Source: Sporisorium sorghi
Lineage: Eukaryota > Basidiomycota > Ustilaginomycetes > Ustilaginales > Ustilaginaceae
Length of the DNA stretch: 64,000 bases
Direction: 5' to 3'
NCBI GenBank assembly: GCA_023212695.1
Contig: JALCCG010000037.1
Coordinates: 1 to 64,000, forward strand
Shown here: piece by piece, positions 53,419-61,332 of the stretch
Layout of the letters: the number at the start of each line of letters is the position of its first letter
How positions within the stretch are numbered: the stretch's first letter is position 1
Position numbers and translations under genes: made by a program
The notes under the pieces: generated by a model
What the model saw: the letters and a program-made list of their open reading frames with translations, nothing else
The model's database searches: none
Told to the model about the DNA's origin: nothing

Positions 53419-53800
53419 ATGACGTTAAAAAAGCGTGAGCGCCGCGTTCCAGTGGCCGCAAGAACTATAAAACAGTATCCAGAACTAACGTTTGACCAAG
53501 CGATCGATTTAGTTATCGGTATAACGTTTAGTTCCTTTTAGTGGTAAGCTCGCCGTACATTTGCGCCAGTATTTGGACAGTGCGGCACAGAGACTAGTGA
53601 TGTGTTTTTTCTAAATATAGATGCTGATGAGGCTGACGATACAAGAAGAAATAAGTGAATATGCTGATAAAGCAAAAATAATAGGTGTTCGAGTTTCGTG
53701 CCATTCATTGCGTTATACGTTCGCCCGAAATTACATTTTAAACGGGGAAGACATTGTGTCATTAATGGCGATACTAGTCCATAAAGCTCTCGATAGGTGA
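53419..53800 (+). pseudogene. Remnant of a tyrosine recombinase (phage integrase family)
   Basis: Pieces of one integrase lie in three frames. An N-terminal piece (53419-53541) resembles an integrase start, with LTFDQAIDLVI. A short middle piece at about 53549-53581 gives LRQYLDS. The C-terminal piece (53621-53800) gives EEISEYADKAK and CHSLRYTFARNYILNGED, matching the HxxR and Leu-Gly-His region of tyrosine recombinases. Most of the core is deleted and frameshifted, so it is inactive. Nearby bases are AT-rich. Confidence 0.8.
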
Positions 53801-53904
53801 CTTTTAAAATATGCTGTAAAAAGTGATGGTGGCACACTAGCACTGCCTTTCTCGATGTGTAGTGATAATCAAAAACACACGAAAAGAAATATTAGGTATA
53901 AATT

Positions 53905-53943
53905 AAACAGCTCCCTCGAGTAGCAATAGAAGGGAGCTGTTTT
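53905..53943 (-). terminator. Terminator of the metalloprotease/lipoprotein unit
   Basis: AAACAGCTCCCT / AGGGAGCTGTTT. It lies just beyond the stop codon of the lipoprotein gene at 53958. Confidence 0.87.
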
Positions 53944-53957
53944 CAGGCATCTGTATA

Positions 53958-54683
53958 TTATTTTTGGCTATTTAAATCTACATCATCAATTGGATCGGGA
54001 AGGTAGTTATCTTTATTAATAACTGGATTGGGAAGGTGATTATCTACTCTGATAATTTCGGCAATAACATCATCGATGTTTAGGGAAATACCATGACCCG
54101 AGAATTTATTATTATCTATGATTTGTTTTGTCGCCAATGGTTTCGTAAGAGGTAGAGAAGGATTAAATTTTACAATCCCATCTTCCACGGGTGCGATGAT
54201 CTCTTCTCCGCCTACTAATGTATAAGGCTCACCAGGTGCGTCCCATTTATCGTAAGTAACCAAGAAAAATAAATATGTTTTTCCTTCTTCTACTATAGGT
54301 GCGTACGTCGGATATTCTTTTCCATCGTATAATCCACCTGCCTGTTTCAACGTAAACATGTTCTGAGTGTCTTGATTAATATCTCCCAGAATTATTTTCT
54401 CCACTTTTATATTAGAGTCAGTGTATATAGCGTTAAAGGGAATGGCTGTTTCTGACTTATCTAGGTTGATATTTCTTTTACTCGCAGGGTGTACGTTATC
54501 TACGGTCCCGATAACAACAAGATCCGAGGAAGCCACTAACTCTTCAAATTTTTCCACGCGGAAGCCACTATCGGGTGCTTGATGAATAATATCACTTGCT
54601 TCATTAACTTTCTTTTCCTCTGAACACGCTGATAATAGAACGACACCTAATAAAAAACTTAACATCATAGTTTGTTTTTTCAT
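53958..54683 (-). CDS. Unknown lipoprotein next to a metalloprotease
   Basis: A 241-residue exported lipoprotein. The signal peptide (MKKQTMMLSFLLGVV) ends with lipobox LLSAC. The mature domain has a beta-rich region with LVVIGTVDNVHP and VEEGKTYLFFLVTYD. A C-terminal tail carries two near-copies of an 11-residue unit, NHLPNPV and NYLPDPI. ATG at 54683 has GGGGGAG upstream, 17 bases after the metalloprotease stop. No family is recognised. Codon use is AT-rich compared with flanking genes. Confidence 0.75.
   Translation of the reverse strand: MKKQTMMLSFLLGVVLLSACSEEKKVNEASDIIHQAPDSGFRVEKFEELVASSDLVVIGTVDNVHPASKRNINLDKSETAIPFNAIYTDSNIKVEKIILGDINQDTQNMFTLKQAGGLYDGKEYPTYAPIVEEGKTYLFFLVTYDKWDAPGEPYTLVGGEEIIAPVEDGIVKFNPSLPLTKPLATKQIIDNNKFSGHGISLNIDDVIAEIIRVDNHLPNPVINKDNYLPDPIDDVDLNSQK
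53991..54045 (-). repeat. Two 22-base near-repeats with 33-base period
   Basis: Two 22-base units, 53991-54012 and 54024-54045, differ at only three positions and are one 33-base period apart. They encode the doubled 11-residue unit at the lipoprotein C-terminus. Confidence 0.8.
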
Positions 54684-54699
54684 GGATTCTCCCCCATTC

Positions 54700-55251
54700 T
54701 TATTGTTTAGGGTAAACATAAGCGTTTACACCATTAATATCATCTGGTTGAGGTTTAACTATTTTATTTCGATCTCTAAGCTGATTCATTAGTACATCGC
54801 CTGATCTGAGGTCACCTATATGCAATGCATGGCCCAATTCATGAGCGAATATACTCTGAGCAACATTCCAAAAATCCTTCCCTAGAGTTGTTTGATTAAC
54901 TACTGCAGTTTGGTTGATCCAAATCTGAAATTGAGAAGCTTGACCATGTCTATCTAAAAACTGTGGCGTGTAGCTTCCAAAAATTTGAGTATCGGATAAA
55001 TTACCCATTATAACAGTATTATCAGCGTTAGCATCTCGGCTAATATACACTTTAGTAGAAGCCGCATTCCAAGAAGCCGCAGCGCTGATGAGGGCCGATT
55101 CATACTGTGAAGGTAAACCCTGGGGGGTAAACCCTATACTTGGTGACAAATACCCAGTTTTTAAAGGTACGTAAGCGTATACACTTGAGGAGAACAATAA
55201 TACTAACGAAATAATAGCTGTTAAGATTAATGACGTTTTCTTTTTTAATAT
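54700..55251 (-). CDS. Secreted metzincin-like metalloprotease with apparent AUA start
   Basis: Reading from an ATA codon at 55251 gives 183 residues. A signal peptide starts LKKKTSLILTA and cleaves near VYA, and the enzyme has the zinc motif HELGHALHIGD (residues about 137-147) and a Met-turn DVLMNQ. The third ligand position is Asp and the usual Gly is His. No ATG, GTG or TTG fits the RBS AGGAGG at 55258-55263, six bases before the ATA. TTG at 55197 would lose most of the signal. Confidence 0.7.
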   Translation of the reverse strand: MLKKKTSLILTAIISLVLLFSSSVYAYVPLKTGYLSPSIGFTPQGLPSQYESALISAAASWNAASTKVYISRDANADNTVIMGNLSDTQIFGSYTPQFLDRHGQASQFQIWINQTAVVNQTTLGKDFWNVAQSIFAHELGHALHIGDLRSGDVLMNQLRDRNKIVKPQPDDINGVNAYVYPKQ

Positions 55252-55344
55252 TTTATACCTCCTGTGTTTTCAGTGGACTCTTTTTGAGGCAATTGTAATT
55301 GAGAAGGGTGATGAAACCATTACGGTAACATCCTATGAGAATAG

Positions 55345-55382
55345 GACCGCTGCAACGTTTCTCGTCGCAGCGGTCTTTTTTT
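55345..55382 (+). terminator. Orphan hairpin terminator
   Basis: GACCGCTGC / GCAGCGGTC with seven Ts on the plus strand. No plus-strand gene ends here, so it may remain from sequence lost when the insert formed. The rest of 55264-55455 shows no gene. Confidence 0.75.
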
Positions 55383-55455
55383 GTGTAACACCTGCCGCTT
55401 CCTACATATATATAGATGAAGAAGAAACTCAGGCCATAATTCAGAGGCACATAAC

Positions 55456-55503
55456 AAAAAAATGCAGCCCGCCCGACATAGAGGTGGTAAGCTGCATTTT
55501 TTT
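55456..55503 (-). terminator. Terminator for the small membrane protein
   Basis: AAAAAATGCAGC / GCTGCATTTTTT with a 22-base loop. It lies just past the stop of the gene at 55521. Confidence 0.8.
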
Positions 55504-55520
55504 ATGTTCTCCTTAACCGA

Positions 55521-55730
55521 TCATACCGGGAAGAAGAAGGTGTCGTTCAGCATCAGCACGATCATACCGGCTGCCACAAGCGAAAAGACGATACAGCCCG
55601 CTCCGAGTATCCGGCGTTTGTCTTTGATGAACTTGAAGCCCATGACAAAGATAAGAACGGTGATGGCTGTAATGGCAACCGACATGCCAACAATGGCAAT
55701 CCAGTACAATACTTCAAACAACTCTGCCAA
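55521..55730 (-). CDS. Small unknown membrane protein
   Basis: From the TTG at 55730, a 69-residue protein with two hydrophobic helices (about 10-31 and 42-62), separated by a basic loop FKFIKDKRR. AAAGGAGG lies 10 bases upstream of this TTG. A longer frame to 55784 would read through the RBS. No family recognised. Confidence 0.68.
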   Translation of the reverse strand: MAELFEVLYWIAIVGMSVAITAITVLIFVMGFKFIKDKRRILGAGCIVFSLVAAGMIVLMLNDTFFFPV

Positions 55731-55953
55731 GGTGACAAAGCCTCCTTTATCGTTATCCAAGCGTGATGGATTTATTACGGACATAGCTCTGTTCTTACTA
55801 TACGATAGATCACATCATTTGGAAAGGGAAGCCATCGCGACAACACCGGATAGACAAATTATTAGGCATACTCTCACGGACAATCATCCAAGAAAAAGCG
55901 CGGATACGGGAATAGAATAACGTATGTCATGAATAAAAGGAGGCGAAAGCAGC

Positions 55954-56616
55954 ATGGCGGGAAGACAGCTGGCCAGCAAGTGGCTAAAGACGGAGGCACT
56001 GCTGACCGATCCGCAGGTTGCTCCCTACATTCCGGCTACCGAGTCGTATGGAGGGGATACCCTGGTCTCAATGCTGGCGGAACACGAAATGGTCGTGATC
56101 AAGCCGATTGTAGGTACCGGTGGTAACGGAGTCATCCGAATACAGAAAGACGGGACGGGGTACCTGGTAACCCATAAGAGACGTACGGTTCATGCAGATA
56201 CATTGAATTCCCTGTTGCAGGTACTGGGCAGAATGAAACTTAAACGGCGTTACATGATTCAGCAGGGCATTCATTTGGCTAAAATCCATGGGCGTCCACT
56301 GGATTACCGGGTGAAGGTGGTTAAGGAGAGAGGGAGATGGGAGTTCAGAGCAATGCTTGGGCGGCTCGCCAGCCCGGGGCTGTTTGTTACGAATATTTGC
56401 AAAGGGGGAACGCTGCTTCGGTGTCGCCACGCGCTTCGGTTGTCGCTGCCCCATATCAATGCAAGGGAAAAGCGAAATGAAATGCGTCGTGTAACCAGGC
56501 AGTGTATTTCAATAATGGAATCACGCTTTCCGGGAATCGGGGAACTGGGGTTTGATTACGGTCTGGACAACGAAGGGAAGATTTGGATTTTGGAAGTTAA
56601 TACAAGACCAAGCTGA
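55954..56616 (+). CDS. YheC/YheD-like ATP-grasp protein (short form)
   Basis: A 220-residue protein with the C-terminal ATP-grasp region of the YheC/D spore-coat-associated family. The glycine loop is VGTGGNGVIRIQ, followed by DYRVKVVKERGRWEF, GELGFDYGLDNEGKIWILEVNTRPS. Family members often have another N-terminal domain and a longer tail, so this is a compact version. RBS AGGAGG. Likely sporulation-linked. Confidence 0.83.
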   Translation: MAGRQLASKWLKTEALLTDPQVAPYIPATESYGGDTLVSMLAEHEMVVIKPIVGTGGNGVIRIQKDGTGYLVTHKRRTVHADTLNSLLQVLGRMKLKRRYMIQQGIHLAKIHGRPLDYRVKVVKERGRWEFRAMLGRLASPGLFVTNICKGGTLLRCRHALRLSLPHINAREKRNEMRRVTRQCISIMESRFPGIGELGFDYGLDNEGKIWILEVNTRPS

Positions 56617-56742
56617 TTTTTTGTTCGTTATTCCCCCTGATATTCGTTTATATGATTTTTTAATAGGGTAATTAAAAAATAACCACAAGTTTCCGATATA
56701 ATAATTGATTATTTTTTTTTATAGTAGAGTTGTTCCAAATCC

Positions 56743-56842
56743 TGTGTATAACATTTATCCCCATAATCCACTTTGATATGACCCTGTTTTTTACACTTAC
56801 CAACAAATTATACACAGGATTTCCACAGAAGGCTGTGGATAA
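56743..56842 (+). promoter_or_regulatory. Cluster of DnaA boxes upstream of sda
   Basis: Perfect matches to TTATNCACA lie at 56743-56751 (minus orientation), 56808-56816 (plus) and 56834-56842 (minus, TTATCCACA), with a one-mismatch copy at 56755-56763. They sit just upstream of the sda promoter. In Bacillus DnaA activates sda through such boxes. Confidence 0.88.
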
Positions 56843-56850
56843 GCGAACAG

Positions 56851-56879
56851 TTGTTCCGCTTTAGTATGTCTGATATGAT
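56851..56879 (+). promoter_or_regulatory. sda promoter
   Basis: TTGTTC, 17-base spacer, TATGAT, between the last DnaA box and the gene. Confidence 0.78.
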
Positions 56880-56914
56880 AGATTCAGGAAATTTGAGGAA
56901 GGGGTGTGAGAGGG

Positions 56915-57058
56915 ATGGCTATGTTGACGGATGAGATGCTTCTCGATTCCTATCATATGGCTGTTGAATTGAAGTTGGAGCGAGAGTTCATCACTCTACT
57001 ATTAGCTGAAATTCATAAACGGAACTTGGACACCGATTCCGGCAGCATCCTGCATTAA
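56915..57058 (+). CDS. sda: Sporulation histidine-kinase inhibitor Sda
   Basis: A 47-residue helical-hairpin protein. LTDEMLLDSYHMAVELKL and REFITLLLAEIHKR follow the Sda pattern, which binds KinA/KinB and blocks sporulation when replication is disturbed. ATG at 56915 keeps the N-terminal spacing of the Bacillus protein; 56921 is also possible. AGGAAGGGG lies upstream. It is controlled by the DnaA-box region and ended by a terminator. Confidence 0.92.
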   Translation: MAMLTDEMLLDSYHMAVELKLEREFITLLLAEIHKRNLDTDSGSILH

Positions 57059-57155
57059 TCAGATTTTTCGTATATAGAGCAGATAACTTACGACATGATA
57101 CGTATATAATGTGGGAGCTTTCAACCAAGTTCTACATAGGCTTTGACGAAATAGA

Positions 57156-57214
57156 AAAGGTATCTTCGATTCTGGGCCGGGCTTAAGCCCTTCAGAACGA
57201 AGATACCTTTTTTT
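57156..57214 (+). terminator. Terminator after sda, possibly bidirectional
   Basis: AAAGGTATCTTCG-ATTCTG pairs with CAGAA-CGAAGATACCTTT, then Ts. It lies between sda and yumC, which converge here. Confidence 0.9.
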
Positions 57215-57252
57215 CTATAATAACGTTCTATATGAAGTCGAAGTCATGTACC

Positions 57253-58254
57253 TTATAATTTCATGTTACTGCTGTGGCCCGGAGCGAGTCTGGCCTCAGG
57301 ATCAAAGTATACCTTGGCGTTATTCACAGCGGTTGGCGCTTCACCAAATCCGACGGCGATCAGTTTAACCTTGCCCGGATAGGTGGTGATATCACCGGCC
57401 GCAAAAATTCCGGGAATACTGGTTTCCATGCGGGAATCCACAACGATGGAGTTGCTTTCAATCGCAATGCCCCATTCGGAGATTGGACCGAGGGAAGAGA
57501 CAAATCCGAAGTTGACAATCACATCGTCCACTTCAATCTCCTGCGTTTCCTTGGTCTTGATATGGGAAAGGGTAACCTTGGTGATGGCTTCCTCACCAAA
57601 CAATTCGGTGATTTCTGTTGGTGTAATGATGTTCACCTTGGACGCCAGCAGTTGCTCGACACTATGCTCGTGAGCACGGAACTTGTCGCGTCGGTGAACC
57701 AGGGTGACTTGCTCTGCAATAGGTTCGATCATGAGTGCCCAGTCCACGGCGGAATCGCCACCGCCGCTAATGAGAACCTTCTTGCCCTTGAAGCGGCTGA
57801 GATCGTTTACGAAATAATGAAGGTTGCTCTTCTCGTATTTCTCGGCACCTTCAACTTCCAGACGACGGGGTTGGAACGCACCTACACCTGCTGTGATAAT
57901 CACGGCTTTGGCATGGTGTTCCCCCAGATCGGTTTTCACGACAAAATGACGTTCCTCGAGCTTTTCCACAGCCTGGACTTTTTCTTCAAGACGAATATCC
58001 GTTTGAAAGAGCTCCATTTGTGTGGACAGATTGTTCACAAGCTCCTGAGCGGTCACTTTCGGAAAGCCTGCTACGTCATAAATATATTTTTCCGGATACA
58101 GCGCAGCCAGTTGACCTCCGAGTTGAGGCATGCTCTCGATAAGTTTTACCGAAGCTTGGCGCATTCCGCCGTAAAAAGCAGCAAACATGCCGGCAGGTCC
58201 GCCACCGATAATCAAAAGATCCGTCATGTTGTTGTCTTGTGGCATCGTTGTCAT
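57253..58254 (-). CDS. yumC: Ferredoxin/flavodoxin-NADP reductase type 2
   Basis: A 333-residue thioredoxin-reductase-like flavoprotein without the redox CxxC. The FAD motif is [16 protein letters not shown], the NADP motif [11 protein letters not shown] with [12 protein letters not shown], and the third motif [25 protein letters not shown]. It passes electrons between NADPH and ferredoxin or flavodoxin. RBS GGAGGTG lies nine bases before the ATG. Confidence 0.95.
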   Translation of the reverse strand: MTTMPQDNNMTDLLIIGGGPAGMFAAFYGGMRQASVKLIESMPQLGGQLAALYPEKYIYDVAGFPKVTAQELVNNLSTQMELFQTDIRLEEKVQAVEKLEERHFVVKTDLGEHHAKAVIITAGVGAFQPRRLEVEGAEKYEKSNLHYFVNDLSRFKGKKVLISGGGDSAVDWALMIEPIAEQVTLVHRRDKFRAHEHSVEQLLASKVNIITPTEITELFGEEAITKVTLSHIKTKETQEIEVDDVIVNFGFVSSLGPISEWGIAIESNSIVVDSRMETSIPGIFAAGDITTYPGKVKLIAVGFGEAPTAVNNAKVYFDPEARLAPGHSSNMKL

Positions 58255-58678
58255 GCGGTAAGCACCTCCATAAAATGAGATTATATTCGAATCAGACAGA
58301 CGTTCTTGCCTGGATTAAGCTGATTCATGAATTCCTTACCTATTATAATCGCCCCGAACCAGCATGAAAAGACGAGAATTGAGCTAAAATACCTAACATT
58401 GGAATGTTTGCGCTTACTTAGTATGTCAGGGTATAAATGGTGGATAAATTTGCATATTAAATGGCAAAAAAAATCTTGATATTTGCATGGTTTATGCATA
58501 TGATTAACGTGATAACTTGTGTTCATTACAGGGTTGCAATATATTTTGATAATAGTAGCAACTGTACGGAAACCGCAGAATGACAGCTGTTTTTGAACAA
58601 AAATGGATAATCAGGTCAAATGATGAAACGGGCTCTGATAAGGGCTCTTCTCTTTTTTTGGGTGTAATTCACAGAATG
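58255..58678. other. AT-rich divergent intergenic region
   Basis: About 420 AT-rich bases between yumC and the NADH dehydrogenase gene. No RNA gene or ORF is supported. Promoters for both genes should lie here. Confidence 0.5.
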
Positions 58679-58706
58679 TTAACATGTGTACCATACTGTA
58701 TATATA
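58679..58706 (+). promoter_or_regulatory. Possible promoter of the NADH dehydrogenase gene
   Basis: TTAACA, 16-base spacer, TATATA, 27 bases before the start codon. Confidence 0.5.
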
Positions 58707-58732
58707 AAGAGTAAGCTGGAAGGAGCAGTAGA

Positions 58733-59926
58733 ATGAGCAGCATACCGAAGATCGTAATCCTTGGCGCGGGTTACGGGGGCATATTGACAGCGCAGCGGCT
58801 GCAAAAAGAGCTGAATTATAATGAGGCCGATGTTACATTGGTGAATCGCCATGATTATCATTATATTACAACGCATTTGCATATGCCGGCAGCAGGAACA
58901 GACAGCATTGAGAACACCAGGGTATCCATTTCGAAGCTGATTGACGAGTTTAAAATCGATCTGGTCAAATCCTCGGTGCAGGAGATCCGTCTTCACGACA
59001 AGAAGGTGATTCTTGAAGATGGCACTTTATCTTACGACTACCTAGTCATCGGGCTTGGAGGGGAACCGGAAACCTTTGGTATTCCAGGACTCGCCGAGCA
59101 TGCGATGACCATCCGAAGCATCAACTCGGTCCGATTGATTCGTGAGCATATTGAGTATCAATTTGCTTTATATAAGAATGAGCGCAGACCGCAAGAGCGC
59201 ATTAACTTTGTTGTGGGCGGGGCAGGTTTCAGCGGCATCGAGTTTGTAGCCGAGCTGGCGGACCGCATTCCGAGATTGTGCAAGGAATATGATGTCGATC
59301 CGACACTGGTGAATATCTATAACGTAGAAGCCGCGCCAGCTGCTCTTCCGGGATTTGCACCGGAGCTGGTGGAGTACGCCATGAACGTTCTCGAGAAGAA
59401 GGGCGTAACCTTCAAAATGGGCATTGCCATCAAGGAATGCCTGCCGGGCGGCGTCGTGCTGAACAACGGTGAAGAGATCAGAGCGGCAACAGTGGTATGG
59501 ACCGGCGGTATCCGCGGCAATCGCTTGGTTGAAGCAGCAGGCTTCGAAACGATGAGAGGCCGCGTGAAGGTCGATGAATATCTGCGTGCTCCCGGGTATG
59601 AGAATATTTATATTATCGGCGATAACTCCCTGATTTTTAATGAGGAAGGCCGTCCTTATCCGCCGACTGCCCAGATGGCGATGCAGCAGGGCGTATGCTG
59701 CGCCCAGAATATCGTTGCGGCGATTAGGGACAAGTCAATGCGCAAGTTCGAGTTCAGTAATAAAGGCACGGTAGCCTCCCTCGGCCGAGGTGAAGGCATT
59801 GCTGTTGTCGGGGATAAGAAATATCAGGGCTGGAAAGCGGCTCAGCTGAAAAAATTGGTTGATCTCCGCTACCTCTTTATTATCGGGGGGATTCCGCTCG
59901 TCCTGAAAAAAGGTAGGTTTCTGTAA
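58733..59926 (+). CDS. ndh: Type II NADH dehydrogenase
   Basis: A 397-residue NDH-2 (YumB/Ndh-like) that passes electrons from NADH to menaquinone without pumping. FAD motif ILGAGYGGILTA, NADH motif VGGAGFSGIEFV, IIGDNSLIFNEEGRPYPPTAQMAMQQG and a C-terminal membrane-binding segment (LKKLVDLRYLFIIGGIPLVLKKG). Length and motifs match the family. RBS GGAAGGAG. The 87-residue gene starts right after its stop codon. Confidence 0.93.
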   Translation: MSSIPKIVILGAGYGGILTAQRLQKELNYNEADVTLVNRHDYHYITTHLHMPAAGTDSIENTRVSISKLIDEFKIDLVKSSVQEIRLHDKKVILEDGTLSYDYLVIGLGGEPETFGIPGLAEHAMTIRSINSVRLIREHIEYQFALYKNERRPQERINFVVGGAGFSGIEFVAELADRIPRLCKEYDVDPTLVNIYNVEAAPAALPGFAPELVEYAMNVLEKKGVTFKMGIAIKECLPGGVVLNNGEEIRAATVVWTGGIRGNRLVEAAGFETMRGRVKVDEYLRAPGYENIYIIGDNSLIFNEEGRPYPPTAQMAMQQGVCCAQNIVAAIRDKSMRKFEFSNKGTVASLGRGEGIAVVGDKKYQGWKAAQLKKLVDLRYLFIIGGIPLVLKKGRFL

Positions 59927-60190
59927 ATGAGACACTGCAGCGTTCAAGTACGGGGGCTGCTCACAAGAGATGAGCTGGATCGTTACAACGCCTTAATGGA
60001 GGTTGGCTCCTATCTGGAGTCGCAAGATCAATACGATCTTGCGTATACGATTCAGCAGGAAGTCGACATTCTTATTCTTCCTGCCATCGAGCGGCTAAAG
60101 GATAAAGGACGTGCCCGCGACCGGGCGACAGCGGAATATCTTGAAACCTTGCGCAAGCAAGAACAAGATGAGGAAGACGATAATGAATGA
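59927..60190 (+). CDS. Unknown 87-residue protein coupled to ndh
   Basis: An 87-residue helical, acidic protein: RGLLTRDELDRYNALMEV, YDLAYTIQQEVDIL and a Glu/Asp-rich end (EQDEEDDNE). The ATG follows the ndh stop with no gap (TAAATG) and there is no separate RBS, so translation is coupled. No membrane segment. Its role, perhaps in assembly or regulation, is unknown. Confidence 0.75.
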   Translation: MRHCSVQVRGLLTRDELDRYNALMEVGSYLESQDQYDLAYTIQQEVDILILPAIERLKDKGRARDRATAEYLETLRKQEQDEEDDNE

Positions 60191-60192
60191 AG

Positions 60193-60229
60193 AAGGGATG
60201 CTCTCTCACGCAGAGAGCATCCCTTTTTT
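60193..60229 (+). terminator. Terminator of the ndh unit
   Basis: Perfect stem AAGGGATGCTCTC / GAGAGCATCCCTT with six Ts. Confidence 0.95.
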
Positions 60230-60347
60230 GACATATTAGAATTTATAAGTTTTTTGGGGTCCCCGCAAAGTATTTGGAATAAACATCGTAGCATAGGCTC
60301 CACTTTGTGGGGTTATTTTGTACATGTTATCTATGTGTTAGAAGGAA

Positions 60348-61097
60348 TTATACCTTCATCAAATCGGTAAATGAAGCCTGGTCAAGCAGGTTGCCGACAT
60401 AGAAAGGACCGAACTCGCCAAAACGTGCACTCACTTCGTCAAATCTCATTTCATACACGAGTTTTTTGAACTGAAGGGCTTCATCGCTGAACAGCGTTAC
60501 GCCCCATTCCCAATCGTCGAGTCCAACAGAACCGGTAATGATTTGTTTTACTTTGCCTGCGTAGCCGCGGCCAATCATCCCATGGCTCTTCATCATGGAT
60601 TTACGGTCATCCATGCTCAGCATGTACCAGTTGTCCGACAAGTCTCGCTTTTTGTTCATCGGATAGAAGCAAATATGCTTCGATTTAGGTAGGGCTGGCT
60701 TCAGACGAGCGATAACATGCGGATTCTGCATCGGATCCTCATCGGAAGAGCCGGCCAGATAGTTGCTCAGCTCAACAATGCTTACATAGGAATAAGCCTT
60801 GGTGGTGAACTGCGCAAACGTCGTTTTGTTAAAGGCATTCTCTATCGCGTTTAGATCTTCTAGCGTCTCGCGCAAATGCATGAATACAAAATCGGCTTTC
60901 TGGCCGACGATCGTATATACAGCGGTGCTGCCTTGCTTAGCGGCTTCGATCGCATCCCATTCCTGAAGGAACGCATTCAGCTCGTCCAGTGCAAAAGCGC
61001 GTACTTCTTCATCTGCAGCTTTCCAGGCCGGCCAATTGATGGTACGGAAATCATGCAGCGCATACCAGCCCTCCAGCGTCATTGCAGCTTCGTTCAT
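60348..61097 (-). CDS. hemQ: Coproheme decarboxylase HemQ
   Basis: A 249-residue chlorite-dismutase-like protein that turns coproheme into heme b in the coproporphyrin-dependent route of Gram-positives. Typical motifs are [11 protein letters not shown], the active-site stretch [17 protein letters not shown] and [18 protein letters not shown] at 61097 gives [11 protein letters not shown] with TTAGGAG upstream; an in-frame start at 61130 is a less likely alternative. Its heme feeds CtaB and CtaA. Confidence 0.94.
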   Translation of the reverse strand: MNEAAMTLEGWYALHDFRTINWPAWKAADEEVRAFALDELNAFLQEWDAIEAAKQGSTAVYTIVGQKADFVFMHLRETLEDLNAIENAFNKTTFAQFTTKAYSYVSIVELSNYLAGSSDEDPMQNPHVIARLKPALPKSKHICFYPMNKKRDLSDNWYMLSMDDRKSMMKSHGMIGRGYAGKVKQIITGSVGLDDWEWGVTLFSDEALQFKKLVYEMRFDEVSARFGEFGPFYVGNLLDQASFTDLMKV

Positions 61098-61332
61098 GTA
61101 ATCACTCCTAAACGTTATGTTCGTTATCATTGAAGCGGATAACCGCTTGCATTAACTCCCTTCATTGTACTGTAAGCGTGGTCGGAAGGGCAAACGATGA
61201 CACAATGTATTCACGATTGTTCGTTGATCTGTGACATGATTTTTAGTAAACTAGCTATTAGCTAAAGCTTGGTGTGCTGTTTCTTGCTGCAATATTGTAG
61301 AATAGCTGCTATGCGTAGGTGATAAAGAAGAG

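Noticed and set aside
55253..55450. Minus-strand 65-codon ORF upstream of the metalloprotease
   Set aside because: It reads through the orphan terminator hairpin and ends next to the RBS AGGAGG; no coding signal.
55200..55511. Plus-strand open frame with a protein-like stretch (EAIVIEKGDETITV)
   Set aside because: It has no start codon or RBS and would run through a terminator. It is antisense to the metalloprotease signal region at its start. It might hold a fragment of a lost gene, but this cannot be supported.
57274..58278. Plus-strand 334-codon ORF
   Set aside because: It is antisense to yumC, whose FAD and NADP motifs are intact, and shows no protein family pattern.
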